A stretch of DNA of 64,000 bases from Epinephelus fuscoguttatus. Taxonomy: Eukaryota > Chordata > Actinopteri > Perciformes > Serranidae. Made by a program: the position numbers and the translations under genes. The notes below the pieces were generated by a model. That model was not told where the DNA came from. It did not search any database and was given only the letters and a program-made list of their open reading frames with translations. The stretch's first letter is position 1. Each line of letters begins with the position of its first letter. Positions 40,501 through 52,001 of this stretch are shown here, piece after piece. Location of the stretch: NCBI RefSeq assembly GCF_011397635.1, contig NC_064762.1:26456117-26520116 (forward strand). Reading direction: 5' to 3'.

Positions 40501-41919
40501 ACTTTTCTTCAGTTCACGAATGCTCAGTCTCAAGTCTGAAGGCTTGGCTAACTGAGGTGATACCTCATTGTTTAGGACAATTGCATCAAAAATACTGTTG
40601 ATTGTGAGTGTTGTTGATGAGATGCATTGACTCTGGTTGCTACTTCACATTATGATCTATCATTTAATCTACACTGTTGATTCTTGGTTCTTTTAGTTTT
40701 GTTTTTAACTCCACCAACTAGGCTTGGGTGGTATCATGTTATTATGATATACCAGGGTATTTAAAAAAAAATCCAGAGGGTATAATTTTCAGTACTGTCA
40801 AACATACAGATGCTCCTCTTTCTATTAAACTGATAAAGAAATGCTGTATTAGGTGATGTATTGCAGTACACAGCACTGGCCACCAGGGGTCAGTCTCTAC
40901 TGGTTGAAAAGGTAGCTGAGCTGAGAAAGGTGACTGCGAGTAGTGGGCATAACGTTACAGAACTGTAAACAGCTTATTCCGACCAAAGCAGAGTGGGAAA
41001 GTAAATGGCGAATGTCTGGCATTCTTTGGTTGATGACAACATACAAAATTGTTGATGAATTTTCTCTTGTTCAACTAATAGTCCATGTAAAGCACTCTAC
41101 ATATGTGTAATATGAAATTGTCTGAAGGTGTGTCTGACTCTTTCTCTCTGTAGATCCATGTGCTGCAGCTCCAGTTGTTGGACCCTGTAAAGGCACCTTC
41201 CCACGCTGGTACTACGACCAAAATGCTGGAGAATGCAAACACTTCCTGTATGGCGGTTGCCAGGGCAACCATAACAACTTCCTCCAGGAATCTGACTGTG
41301 TCAGTGAATGTATACAAAAAGGTAAGACTCTGCTTCCGTCCATTTCTTTTAAAATCTAATTTTAAACTTGCAAGAAAAAAAAGAAAAAAACTACTATAAA
41401 TTTGACCCTTCATGGAAATCTTTTAGGTCCAGCTTTCAAACCAGCAACTGTGGCTCCTCCCATCACCAAACAGACTGAGATAGGTAAGGCCAGAGTGCAT
41501 TTCATTAAAACGTTACTGACATACTAAGAAATTAACAGTTTCCAAGTCTAATATGTATTTGTACCTTTCTTTGAAGCTGCCCCTAAAGTCTCCCAGAGCC
41601 AAGCAGAGAGCAACGCCCCCGTCTCCAAACCATTTCCTGTAAGAGGAGGGCATCCAGGACCGGAGTCAGGTGAGACCCAACAGGACAGTTTTGGCTTATA
41701 TGTGCCTCTTGTTCTTTTTATGTCATGTTCTTCCTAATTTTCTGTTGCCTGTTTCCTCCTCTAGGTGCGATCCTTCCTCTTGCTCTCGGCATAATCATCA
41801 CCGCTCTGCTGCTGCTCATGATTGGCTGTCGTCTCAGACTGGTTCGACACAAGCTGAAGAAAGCTCGTCCCCTCACCACAGAAGAGTCAGATTACCTCAT
41901 CAACGGCATGTACCTGTAG
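34557..41919 (+). CDS. lrp11: lrp11, LDL receptor-related protein 11
   Basis: Predicted type I membrane glycoprotein of 556 aa. Coding exons: 34557-35124, 37145-37302, 39190-39331, 39530-39655, 39820-40023, 41154-41321, 41427-41483, 41577-41669 and 41765-41919. Start ATG 34557 (accaacATGG) was chosen because a signal peptide follows ([17 protein letters not shown]) and the open frame upstream has no ATG. Domain order: MANSC (exon 1, [12 protein letters not shown] to the [12 protein letters not shown] end), PKD (exons 2-3), LDLa (exon 4, [16 protein letters not shown] with the calcium acidic residues), a Thr/Ser/Pro-rich linker (exon 5), Kunitz (exon 6, [17 protein letters not shown]), a linker, then a membrane helix ([16 protein letters not shown]) and a short tail ending [10 protein letters not shown]. 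Every intron is phase 1 except intron 2 (phase 0). The domain mix resembles SPINT1, but the MANSC-PKD-LDLa order, tail and neighbours fit lrp11. Confidence 0.93.
35125..37144 (+). other. lrp11 intron 1
   Basis: No exon is seen. 35985-36395 has words typical of a decayed hAT-like repeat (GTATCGCAGTATTTTTGTGTGG ends shortened; GGTGATTCCCACCCC at the right). A (CTG)6 run followed by poly-A lies at 36151-36184. Confidence 0.45.
38033..38380 (-). mobile_element. tRNA-derived SINE, 5'-truncated copy
   Basis: Same family and orientation as 32494-32849, with nearly the same body. The tRNA-like head is cut short: the minus-strand copy starts TTAGCACTGTCGCCTCACAG. Flanking 12-bp direct repeats GTCAGGTGTTGT (38021-38032) and GTCAGGAGTTGT (38381-38392) differ at one base. 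It lies in lrp11 intron 2. Confidence 0.88.
38573..38910. repeat. ~145-bp tandem-type interspersed repeat, two units
   Basis: ATATCTCAAGAAC, GAATTTCT.CA.ATTTGGCACAAA and GGTCAAAGGTCAA recur in order about 145 bases apart (first unit from about 38580, second from about 38727). This family is frequent in teleost introns. Confidence 0.65.
40722..40975. repeat. Dispersed repeat, copy 2 (partner at 27421)
   Basis: Co-linear with 27421-27655. The start AGGCTTGGGTGGTATCATG with ATATACCAGGGTATTT suggests a hAT-like terminus. It lies in the lrp11 intron before the Kunitz exon. Confidence 0.7.
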
Positions 41920-42470
41920 CCAATCAGCCAGGGTGGGGCGGCAAATTCAAGAGCGCTGAGATCTGAGAAAGAGCAACACGGGTGTTGACGCCAGAGCCTG
42001 AGCCAGGACTTTTTGAATTTGCACTCTTGATTTGTCCTGACTTCAAGGTGAAAACATCCCATCTCTCTGCTGTCATTGACATTTCTGAACATGCCCATAC
42101 TGAACCCCTCTGACTGGTGAATCCACTGCTGAAGGATGCTGCCTTCAAAGCCACTGACACTCATATTCAGATGCTTGTGAATTCAGATTTATGTTGTTTT
42201 AAGATTATCTGTTTGTGAATCCACGACGGAGGAGTTGACATTCCTGGTTCGATACTGATAAACAGCTGTATACATTCCCCCCACATGACTTCTGGGATAC
42301 ATACATACACACAAAAGAGACTCTTTTGTCCTCTAATTAATATTATTCCTTAAACACAGGTTACTTTGATATCATTTAAGTTTTGCCAGTGATGTATTTT
42401 CCCAACTGCTGTACAAAACATGTTGTATTTCTGCCACTAGGTGGCATGTTTGTGCTTTACATTTCACTTA

Positions 42471-42476
42471 AATAAA
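42471..42476 (+). terminator. lrp11: Poly(A) signal AATAAA of lrp11
   Basis: Canonical hexamer about 550 bases after the TAG. ATTAAA at 42723-42728 could be an alternative distal signal. Confidence 0.6.
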
Positions 42477-42489
42477 GGGCAGAAATGTA

Positions 42490-43234
42490 ACACATCAGTG
42501 CGCCTGTCATGGTGCACTTTTACGACTGATTAGGAATCAATGACAAATTACCAGTATTCATAGTTCCTCAGAAGCATATAAAGCCATAGCGAAATCTATT
42601 GCCCCAAACCTATTACTGTCTAAATTTTGTTGCATATATTTCCTTATGAAGCAAACTTATGTGGAGTATCTATTATATTTGCGCATATGTATTCCCTTAA
42701 AGTGCTGTCTTTCATGTGAGATATTAAAGTTTATTATATATCAAAATATACTGGTGCAGTCTGTTGATAGTTGAAGTGATTAACAAGAAATGCAAACTAC
42801 CTTTTTACATATCTTTATCTCATAAATTACCACTGAAGATAGTGAGGTCATTAGTTTGTTGTCAATGTTGTAGGGGGTTAAATTATAGGTTTTGTTTTAT
42901 TCAAAGCTGATTGTCATATGTCCGTCTTAAATTTTACTATTTGTATATCCATTCCGAAAAGAAAATGTCAATAAAATCATTAAATGGGGGAAAGATTAGG
43001 AGTGCTGTTGCCATGAGGGGCAACCCTAAACACTGTTGGGGCATCCACAGGAATGTCAGGACCCAAGGTTTCCCAGCAGAACACTGCATCGTAACAACAT
43101 GATCAATTTTATCCTTTTCATCTATTAGTGGTTTGAATGTTGTGGCTGCTACTGTAGGCGTGTATCTAACAATGGGCTGCAGCCTGCACACAAAAGATTC
43201 AACAACAAAAGGCAGACAAAAACATAAGCATCTC
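42490..43234. other. Convergent spacer between lrp11 and pcmt1 3' ends
   Basis: AT-rich, with no gene recognised. Minus-strand AATAAA signals (plus-strand TTTATT) at 43235-43240 and 43353-43358 are candidates for the pcmt1 3' end, giving it a 3' UTR of about 1.4 kb. Confidence 0.45.
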
Positions 43235-44704
43235 TTTATTTTCATGTGCCATTCCAGAAACTGTGAAAGCCAAGTATCTTCCATCACTCCAAAATAAAAT
43301 GTACTTTTTGATTTCAAGAAAACAGACATTCATTTGCTTTATATTGTTGGAGTTTATTTTGGCAAAGCAGTGACTATCTCACTTAGCATCAGTCACTAGA
43401 AGAGCCTGCGCGAATTGTTAATGGAAAAAAAACAGCGGCAGAAAGCAACACATCACCAGGTGTAAAAAGCACAGCCCTGCATGTGCACGTGTGTCGGTGT
43501 TATTAGTGCTCGGCTCTCTTTGGAGTATGCTCAGTATGATCCAATGCGCTGCTTATTCTATGTGTAGAATGATGTAAGAGTGCTGCACATCGAACGGGAT
43601 GTGGGGGTAACATCAGCCAGTGTGTTGCCTGCGTGTGTGTGTGTGCTCCTATTACCGCTGGCAGGGGGGAAAAAGCTCATGTTAGCAGAGAAGTCTACAG
43701 TTAGATGATCCACACACACACACGCTGTAGCTAGGTGAATAATCTAAAAACTGTCAGGCTTTCCTCGTCATTGTCCGGCATTCCTCTTACATTCAGCTTT
43801 GATGGTGCTGAAATGTAACACTGTAAAAATGGCTGATTGCGATTCATATGGTAAAACCACAAAAAAACCTAAAATCCAGCAGTTTAAAATACACAACCAA
43901 AAGATGCAGGCCTGGAAAGAAAAACGAAACCACCCTCTCTGATATTTGTTTGCTGAGCTTGAAGCAGTCTCTCTTCCCTGCCCCTCTGGGCTGTCATCAA
44001 TGTGATACTCTAGTCCATCGTTAGACTTTAACAAAAAAAAAAAAAAAAAAAACACAGAGCATGTTTTGTTATGCTTTGAACAGAATGCCATGGGCTGTCT
44101 GACCCCATCCAAGCTTCTCCAGGTTCAAACTTAAAGGTGGATAATGGACTGTCTTCCTCTTCAAAGTTCATCCCTGTGACAAAGAAGTCAAATGTTAGAA
44201 AAGGTAGAAGAGAAAAAGAGCTGCATGCAAGACACAACCATCCTCCTGTCATGCAAACACAAAGAGTTAGAATCACATGCAAAAATGTTAAGATCACAGG
44301 AAAATGCACACAGTTACTGGTTGTTGTCTACATCTCACAGAGAAGAAGATCAAACTAAATAGCTGGTAAGTTTGGTTTTAATGGCCTACGTGCATCCAAA
44401 TTGACAAAGAAGTCATGCTCTGGAAAACCAAGCCAGTGCTAGTTCAGTCTCTTCGGTGTTTGGGCTCCAAAACAACTTCAGATTTCATCAGCCAGGCGGG
44501 TTTGTTTGAATCAATTTGGAACTGCGGTGTTAAAGAAAAGTGATGAAGGAAACGTGCAGCTAGTTTCGTATGGTTTGGAAGAAGCAAAAAATGTCAACAA
44601 GCAGCAAAATGCAGCCCCTTGTGATCCATTGCCTGCTCCAAGCCACACCATTTCACCTTTGCCACTGTGAGAAGGAGAGAGGGGGGAGGAGGGGGAGAAG
44701 GAAG

Positions 44705-47700
44705 TCACTTCCACCTGGAACACTGCGCCTCTTTGTCTGTTAAAGGCACATAAATCACCCCCATCAAGGCCTTCATTTTGGTGCTGCCGTCCTCCATCTT
44801 ATCATACTGCTCAAGCATCTGGTTTCCTCCGGCCGGGCCGACGGGCAGGATCAGTCGGCCGCCAGGCTTCAACTGGTCCAAAAGCTGGGAGACAAACAAG
44901 GTACACGTACTGCGTCAGAGGCATGGTGACACAAAAGAGCAAAGCAGCATGCGTTTCAAGGCATTCCAAGATTGATAATTCAATCCTGTTGGAAACATAA
45001 CATTTTATTACATTTGGGGAAATCAAATTTCCTATTTTATTTGTTTTTAAATCGAATTGGGACAATGTGACCTTGATCATCTGCACCAGGGAAGTAGTCA
45101 GAGAAACTCACAGCTTGGGGGACATTAGGTGCTGCTGCGCCAACATGGATGGCATCATAAGGCGCTTCCTCATTGTGCCCCATTCGCCCGTCTCCCACTG
45201 AAACACACAAACAGTAACTTCATCATAATGTACTTTTACATTTATACTACACGGGAAATTCTTCTTAAAGTCTGTATCTGATGATGCTTTCCATTACTGA
45301 TTAACCCACTGATCATGTTTTCAATTAGCTAGTTAATTTATTTGTCTAATAAACATCACAGATACAGGTAATTTCCCATCATACTTTAGTTACCAGAGCC
45401 CAAAGACATGAAGCTGGGTCATACAGACAAAGATATTGTCACTCAATACGCTGATACTTTATCGGGAAGGTGAAAATACTTTGAGGATGGCATTTTGTTT
45501 CTTTAACAATGAGCATTAACCCCTCTGAAAATGTATAAGTTTACAAGTTATGTCTTAAAGGTTCAGTGTGTAGGATTTTAGGACATCTGTCGGCAGAAAT
45601 GGTATTCGTTTATAATCACCTGAAACTACGAATCGTTAAGTTTTCGTTACATAAGAATGAGCGCTCATTTAAGCTCAACTTAAGATACGCAGACAGAGAA
45701 GGACGGAGCCTTCTGTCCCTACGTTGTGTTCATTGTTTTCTATGTTTGTGCACGTTTTCTGAAAGCTTACGATTCAGACAAAACGGAGCAGTGCTATCAG
45801 AGATCGTGGAGGCAGTGGAGTATAGTTAAAGCACGATACAACTGTAGGAGACAATAAAGACATTTAAATAATGGCGGAACTGAACGAATTGGTAATATAG
45901 TGACAAGTGTTCTCCATCCACATGTCGGGATGTGTCTACAATGCTGCCTGTTTAACGGAACAAAGTTTATGACCTCCTCCGCTGTCACCTCGTTTGCTGT
46001 TGTGTGAAACTTTAGACTCTCCCCCCTTTTCTATAATGTTTTCAATTCAATAATCTCTACTGGCATGACATTTCTTATGTGTTGCCAAAACACAATCACA
46101 ATTTAAGAGGGTGAAAAGTCAAAAATAATTACAGACAATGTTATTAAGTGAAGGAGTAAATAGAAAGGCAGTGTGTGATCTGTGATGAGATCAACTATGG
46201 GTTGGTGTGCTGGTTACGCTGTGACATGTCTGTTGCATCTGTGGCGCTGACAATAATTTCTCCAAGCAGATGTCACATTTTAGTCTGGTCAGAGAGTGTA
46301 TGAAAATCTTTGAGTTTACATGTCTTCATATGTGCTGCATTGTAGCAGGAAATGTTGCTCTGTCTCCACCTGTCTCTGAGGACACAGCCTGTCTTCTCTA
46401 GGCAGTCAGGTCTGCCTGTGTCTGCCAGTCTCTATGTCCAGGCTGTGATCACTGAGTCTGTACATAGTCAGCACCTGTCTCAGTTTCTGATCTGTCACTG
46501 CTGTCAGATAGTTTGCCATCACATACTGTCTGTTTAGGGCCAAAAAGCATTTGTTTCGGGTTTTTGTGGTCCCATGACTGATGCAGTTTTCTTTTTCTTT
46601 AGCTAAAATTTGGTTGGGCTGGATTGTGTGAGGGTTGTCCTGAGGGCTTGTCCTGTTAGAGGACACATGGAAGTATGAAGGTTTGTGAGGTTTACAACAT
46701 TTGAAACAGAAGTATCTATTTTTGTATGTAAAGGGAGCATAGATGAGTCTTGACCTGTTGATATTTACATCGGCCATGTTGTTCTACAGTAGCCCAGAAC
46801 AGACAAATCAAACACCTGCTCCAGATATTGCTCCATTTGTGTTTTCTTGTTGTTGACTGACTAAACTGAGACATAAGATGACAGGAAAAAAAAACTGGAC
46901 CTAAAATAAACAGCCGCGTTTGCAACAATCTGACAAAACGCTGTAGTTGCAGTATGTCCTTAATGAACAAAAAGGAAAGGTCGACTGTCTACTATTTTTT
47001 ATCACCTAATTCTATCAGCACCACCGCCCTCCTGCAGAGCAAGTGAAAGTAGGTGCTCGCTGCTCAATTATTTAGTGCTGCACAACCCCGTCGACTGAGC
47101 TACTGTAGGTCTGGTTCCCCACCAAAAAGAGGACAGCAAAGACGAAGGAGCATTACACGGCACTTTGTTTTGAGAGGAAGAGTCAGCTGAAATTTCTGCA
47201 AATCATTTCCAACAAATACTAAACGCCTGTTACCTTCAATCAATGAAATCTTACCTATTAGCTTGACTCTGCCTGATGTTATCAAACTGGGATCATCTTT
47301 CTTCACATTGGTTATAGATTCGTCTACCAGCTCTTTGATGTGATCAATTCCTATAACTTTCCCTTTAGGACCGACCTGTGGAGCGCAGAGGGAGGGTGCT
47401 TGGGTCATGCAACATCATCACAACATCCAACATCTCATTTCACGTCGATTGGTTGACAGGCTAATTCATCTAAAAGTTCAAATCAATCAGAATGCCGCCA
47501 AAGAGAAATTGTGTGTTTACCCGTCATGTGTGGCTCACCATTCGTGCGAAGCAAGCCGACAGGATCCCACTGCCGGAGCCGACGTCCAGGGCTTTGGCTC
47601 CCTCATACAGCTGGTCATGTAGAAGCTCCAGGGCATAGGCGTGCTGGGTGGAGGGAGGGGACGCCGACAAGAAAACTGCATTACAAACCATACCAGTCAG

Positions 47701-50700
47701 CATTTATATTGCATCTAACACCAGCTGTGGTGAGGTGAAGTCCTACCAGTACATCTGTGGGGCACAGCTAGATGACCAATTTGTGTCTGTCTGTGACTGT
47801 TATCATTCTTCAGTTTGTATTAGAAAGATTTGACAAGCTCACAGTCAACAGAAATACATGAAATTGCTGCCATTGTAATCCACTAAAGATAGATGATAAG
47901 GTTTGATTTGAAAGGGGAGGACAATTTGTATTTCTCTGACTGCTTCTCTTTGTTATCTATTGAATGACTGAATGAGAGCAAGTTTTATAAAAATGCAGAA
48001 ATATCTGAGAGTGTTTTAAAGTCATACCATGTGTGGGGCGCTGATGGTTGCTTGATAGCCTTTTGGTTAAAAGAGAGATTTCGTTAGTTGGTTCCTCTGA
48101 TATCAGACTGCATTTGAATTCCAGACTGTGCTACCATGCATGAGTGAATACGTGAGCAGACGTACCTATTGACTGTGGAGAGTCCATGTACGGATTACAC
48201 CTAGAGAAATGGGCTCGGTCTGTGGCCAGCATGACTTCATAGACCTTGTCGGACTTAATAATGCCATTTTCTGGGGATGCAAAAGAGTACGTGTCACTGT
48301 GTGTGAGATGGAAACGTGAACAAACACCAGGCAGGAATATATTACACAATCTTGCAGCAGATGTAAAAAGAAATACATAAAAGAAAAATAACATAAAGGC
48401 AAAGACAGGGAGAATTCTGGGATATTAGGCATTACACAACCAGTTACTATAATTGGTACGTTTGGGGTGTGTGACATGATGCAATTTAGCGTGATAATTT
48501 GTCAACCAGCCGAACTGATATCTATCTAGTGAATCCGTGCATCCCTAATTTTTGTCACTGTGATTATGATAATTCATTGTATTGGAAAATTATATTGCAA
48601 TTATTTTGACAAATACTGTGATTGCACAATACTTGTGATTTTTACATTTTATTTTCACAAAAATATATATATATGAAAAAAATTCTGTACCAAACAAACC
48701 CGTTCCATTATGTATGGAGTATGATTTGTAGGTCGGGGCACATTTGTTGCACCACAAAGATTCATTTATAAGAGTATGTTGTGACACATTTTACCTTCAT
48801 CAAAAAAAATACAGCTCCTGCAATTTGGATGTTGTGTTTGGCAATATTGTGATTTCAATAATATGCTGGTTAATTGTGCAGCTCTAGTAATGGTGCATAT
48901 TAAAAGGAGAATAAAATGAACTGTAATAATGTATTAATTGTAGTGTATATACAGGGAGATCAGTGAAAAACACTGAGAAAAAGAGGAATAAAAAAAATCT
49001 AAAAATATATGCATGAAAATGAAGTTGCTAATCACAATATGTCCTGTATCAAAAACTGAGAATATCAGAAGATGCAGGACAAACTGAAGTCAGCAGCACA
49101 CAGACAGGAGGCTTACAGCAAAGTGTCAAAGTTCATAGACATGTGGTGGAAGAAACTAAAAAAGCAGAGTTAGTCTAACATTCAAAATGTAATCAGCAAT
49201 CTGTTGTATCATCTGTAAATGGTAGACGATGTTGCATGAAAAAAAAGTGATAAAAAAAGCTCCCTGAAGAAGTGTTAGTGTCTTCAGAATAATCCCCCCT
49301 AACAGGTTTCTGTAGCAGCTGGTGCCAACGGCAGGAAAAGCCAACGACAGCCGGCGCTGCTCTCATTACCATCTCTTCTCACCGTCAGAGCTATGTGCCG
49401 CTTTAGGGATACATTACAAATAAACCATACAGGCTGCCAGATAGACACCTACTAGTGATTTCGGAAATTAAAATAACCCATACTGGCAGATTTCAAGCTG
49501 TTTTTTCCTATTCAAAGTATTTCTTAGAATTAAAAGTTGTCCGTGCAAGCCCCCAGGTGAAGCCAAATAACTGTAGGTTGTTTTTTCAGGCTTTAAATCC
49601 ACTCAGAATACATTTTGGAGGCACATGAAATTTTCCTCCATCACAAAACAACTGAGTGCTGAACTTTAAGAATTCATGAGGCAGTCAAGGTTTTAAAAAA
49701 TGCAACCGGGTGACCTGTTACTGCCTGTACTGACCAGTACTGAGCACTGGTCAGGAGGACACAAACAATAAACAAAAAAAAAAAAGTTGTGAATTAGCAT
49801 GCATCCTGAGTGTGACCTGCTTAAATCCAGTTCATGCAAACTAAGGATTAAATGTGAGATATTCCCGCATCTCAACAGGTCAGGGTCCAGGGAAGAGTTC
49901 AATCAGGAGCAGAAAACTGAAGTAATTACCACTTACAGAGCAAATAGAACATCTGCAACAATGAAAAACTATATAGTCGCAGTTGAAGGTTTTAAGTTGA
50001 AAACTTAAGCTAGAAAAAAAACGCATTTGCATAATTGGCAGACATCATAAAGGGATGCTGCTGGAATTGGCTGAAAAGGCTTTTGGTGAAAGACTAATTT
50101 ACTTCTTGCGGATTTCCAGCATTTTATTATCCTGCATGACAGAGCTGGTTTCAACTTCCTTATATCCTTTTTTCCCACCATGCACAATTGCAACATATGG
50201 TCAAAAATAAACTGAGACATTGAATCATATCTGCTAAGTGAGATAAAGAAAGGAGGACATGCAAATAAAGCCTTACGTTTAAAAAAGGCAAATGAGCATG
50301 ACTGACCACTGCCCTCAATCTATGCCGCTTTTGGCAAAACACTTGCAGCCGGACTATCTGTTGCAATGCTCTTCTGGACTGCACAGAATATTAATAGCCC
50401 TGGTAGATACTTTATACTGAATGTGGACATGCACATTTAAGCCTGTGGATATCATCAGATCATTTTTGCTATATGCAAGCTATCATGTCAGAACACAGCT
50501 TGAACCTGGGCACAATAGCTATCAACCACTGAGTTTCCCTCTTCACCACACAATGCACAGTCATTTGACTGCAGAATAAACCATGTGGCACTGATGGCAT
50601 CAATCATAGTGGACTTAGCACCAGATAGCAGCGGTCTAGCAGGGTGGCACACTGAGTCACTGCTCTGCTTTTTTCGCAGAGCAACGACTAACTGCTGCTG

Positions 50701-51860
50701 TGACACAGCATGCTGCCATTTTCAATCACCCACGAACAAAAGCAGTGCAGAAACTAGCCTTACGTTTACAGCTGTCAGTGTCATTCATGTTAAAGTAAAG
50801 TGAACTGCACAGAGACAGCTGGCCACTAACGGATGGTCAGAACTGCAGCCTGCCCTCCATCCAAGATTTATACTCCTCTATAGTCAGGAAGCAGACAAGT
50901 AACCTCACTGTAGACCATCACACCCTGGACACACACACCCTAATCTAACTCCCCCCACCTGCCATCACTCTAATGAACAGTTAAATCAGTCATACACTGT
51001 CAATAACCCTTTAACACCAATGCACCACATTTTACACGTACATATCATCTGTCACTCCCAATATGAATCCTGCAAACTCTCTATACATGTATAACCGCAC
51101 ATAGTCCATGTATATCAATTGAGTACTTATTTTACTGGACTATATGCATAATATACAACTTATAGACACACTTAACTTGTATACAGACGTTTTACTTGTA
51201 TTGTTGGTCATTGGATATACACCTATTGTCACATACTTGTGCTCATAGTAGTGCTGCCCATGTTTTACTTTTATTTATCCAGCTTTGTTGCCCTTATTTT
51301 TAGCTATTATTAGTATTTATGAGTAAGTTAATTTAGAGAAATGCAAACAAACAGAAAACGGAGTCAAATTTCTCGTATATGTACAAATACCTGGTCAATG
51401 AAGGTGATTGTGATTCTAATCAATGAATGTGGGCAGGGCAGTTAGCATCGCTGCTAACGCTAGCTACAACGTCCCAAATGACGCACATAGAGCTAGCAGG
51501 CTAAGCTAACCTCACACAAAACTGAAACTGCACAAATTATATGTGCCTATTAGGTAATGCGTGTCTGTATTGTTAGTTTAGTTTTTCGAAGCGGCACGAG
51601 CGGCATGTATCAGCTCCACGGCGTAAACGTGGTTCGGGAGAGGGGTGGAGAGAGGTAACGCTGGGTCAACAACAACATACCACATAGCTTAGCAACCAGC
51701 AGCTAGCTCCTGTGTTCAAACCGTAGCCTCCAAACTAAAACCGTTATCGGGCGTCGCGCGTGCGAAGGCGTCGGTGCTGCTGCAGTAGAAAACGTTAGGA
51801 CTTACTGCGGAGGTTGTTAACAAGCTCTGCGTGGCTGGCTCCTCCAGATTTCCAGGCCAT
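44705..51860 (-). CDS. pcmt1: pcmt1, protein-L-isoaspartate (D-aspartate) O-methyltransferase
   Basis: Cytosolic repair enzyme that methylates isoaspartyl residues of aged proteins using S-adenosylmethionine (family knowledge). Exons on the minus strand, in transcript order: 51860-51806, 48270-48166, 48059-48028, 47643-47539, 47375-47255, 45197-45112 and 44884-44705. They give 227 aa, the usual length. Motifs: start [26 protein letters not shown], substrate loop [20 protein letters not shown], AdoMet motif [43 protein letters not shown] and [19 protein letters not shown], ending CSRWK and TGA. All introns are GT-AG. Start 51860 gives the classic cytosolic form; an in-frame ATG at 51986 would add 42 residues. 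It is convergent with lrp11 and divergent from nup43. Confidence 0.97.
45557..46850. repeat. Broken TIR element (same family as 57915-58672)
   Basis: The left end AAAGGTTCAGTGTGTAGGAT at 45557 matches the end of the nup43-intron element, and 46778-46850 (CTACAGTAGCCCAGAACAGA, CAAATCAAACACC) matches 58511-58578. The part between contains a LINE remnant. The right terminus was not found. Confidence 0.55.
46318..46560 (-). mobile_element. LINE (non-LTR retrotransposon) ORF2 C-terminal remnant
   Basis: On the minus strand, [19 protein letters not shown] then TGRHRQT, a frameshift, then [20 protein letters not shown] match the C-terminal region common to fish LINE reverse transcriptase polyproteins. 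There is at least one frameshift and one stop, so it is dead. It lies within a pcmt1 intron. Confidence 0.6.
48271..51805 (-). other. pcmt1 intron 1
   Basis: 3.5 kb without a recognised exon. 48485-48890 has hAT-like words (GTGATTGCACAAT, TTAATTGTGCAGCTCTAG). 49730-49754 forms a perfect 9-bp hairpin CTGACCAGT...ACTGGTCAG. 50826-51060 is a LINE 3' remnant. Confidence 0.5.
50826..51060 (+). mobile_element. LINE 3'-end remnant
   Basis: GGATGGTCAGAACTGCAGCC, CAAGATTTATACTCCTC, ACACCCTGGACACAC and CACTCTAATGAACAGTTAAA follow each other as at the end of a common teleost non-LTR element. It reads as SIQDLYSS-like residues with no continuing frame, so it is dead. Confidence 0.5.
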
Positions 51861-51986
51861 TATTAAACACACTTTGCGGAGTAAGTAGACAGCAGCTGTC
51901 AGTGCCGCGCCTGCGCCAAATGTTTTGCCGATGAAGCTGACGACCTCCAGAACAGACGGCGGAGCGGCAGACACGTCACGAGGCAT
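51861..51986 (-). other. pcmt1: Possible N-terminal extension of pcmt1
   Basis: The frame stays open upstream of the classic start. From ATG at 51986 it adds 42 residues, including the hydrophobic stretch FGAGAALTAAVYLL and the motif VLEVVSFIGK. I recall a longer annotated human isoform with a similar VxEVVSxxGK...YLLR segment before MAWKSGG. If used, it could make a membrane-anchored form. Confidence 0.5.
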
Positions 51987-52001
51987 CCGAAATGATTTCA
52001 C

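Noticed and set aside
45566-45829. 87-codon open frame on the plus strand in a pcmt1 intron
   Set aside because: It overlaps the end of a dispersed element and has no protein similarity that I recognise.
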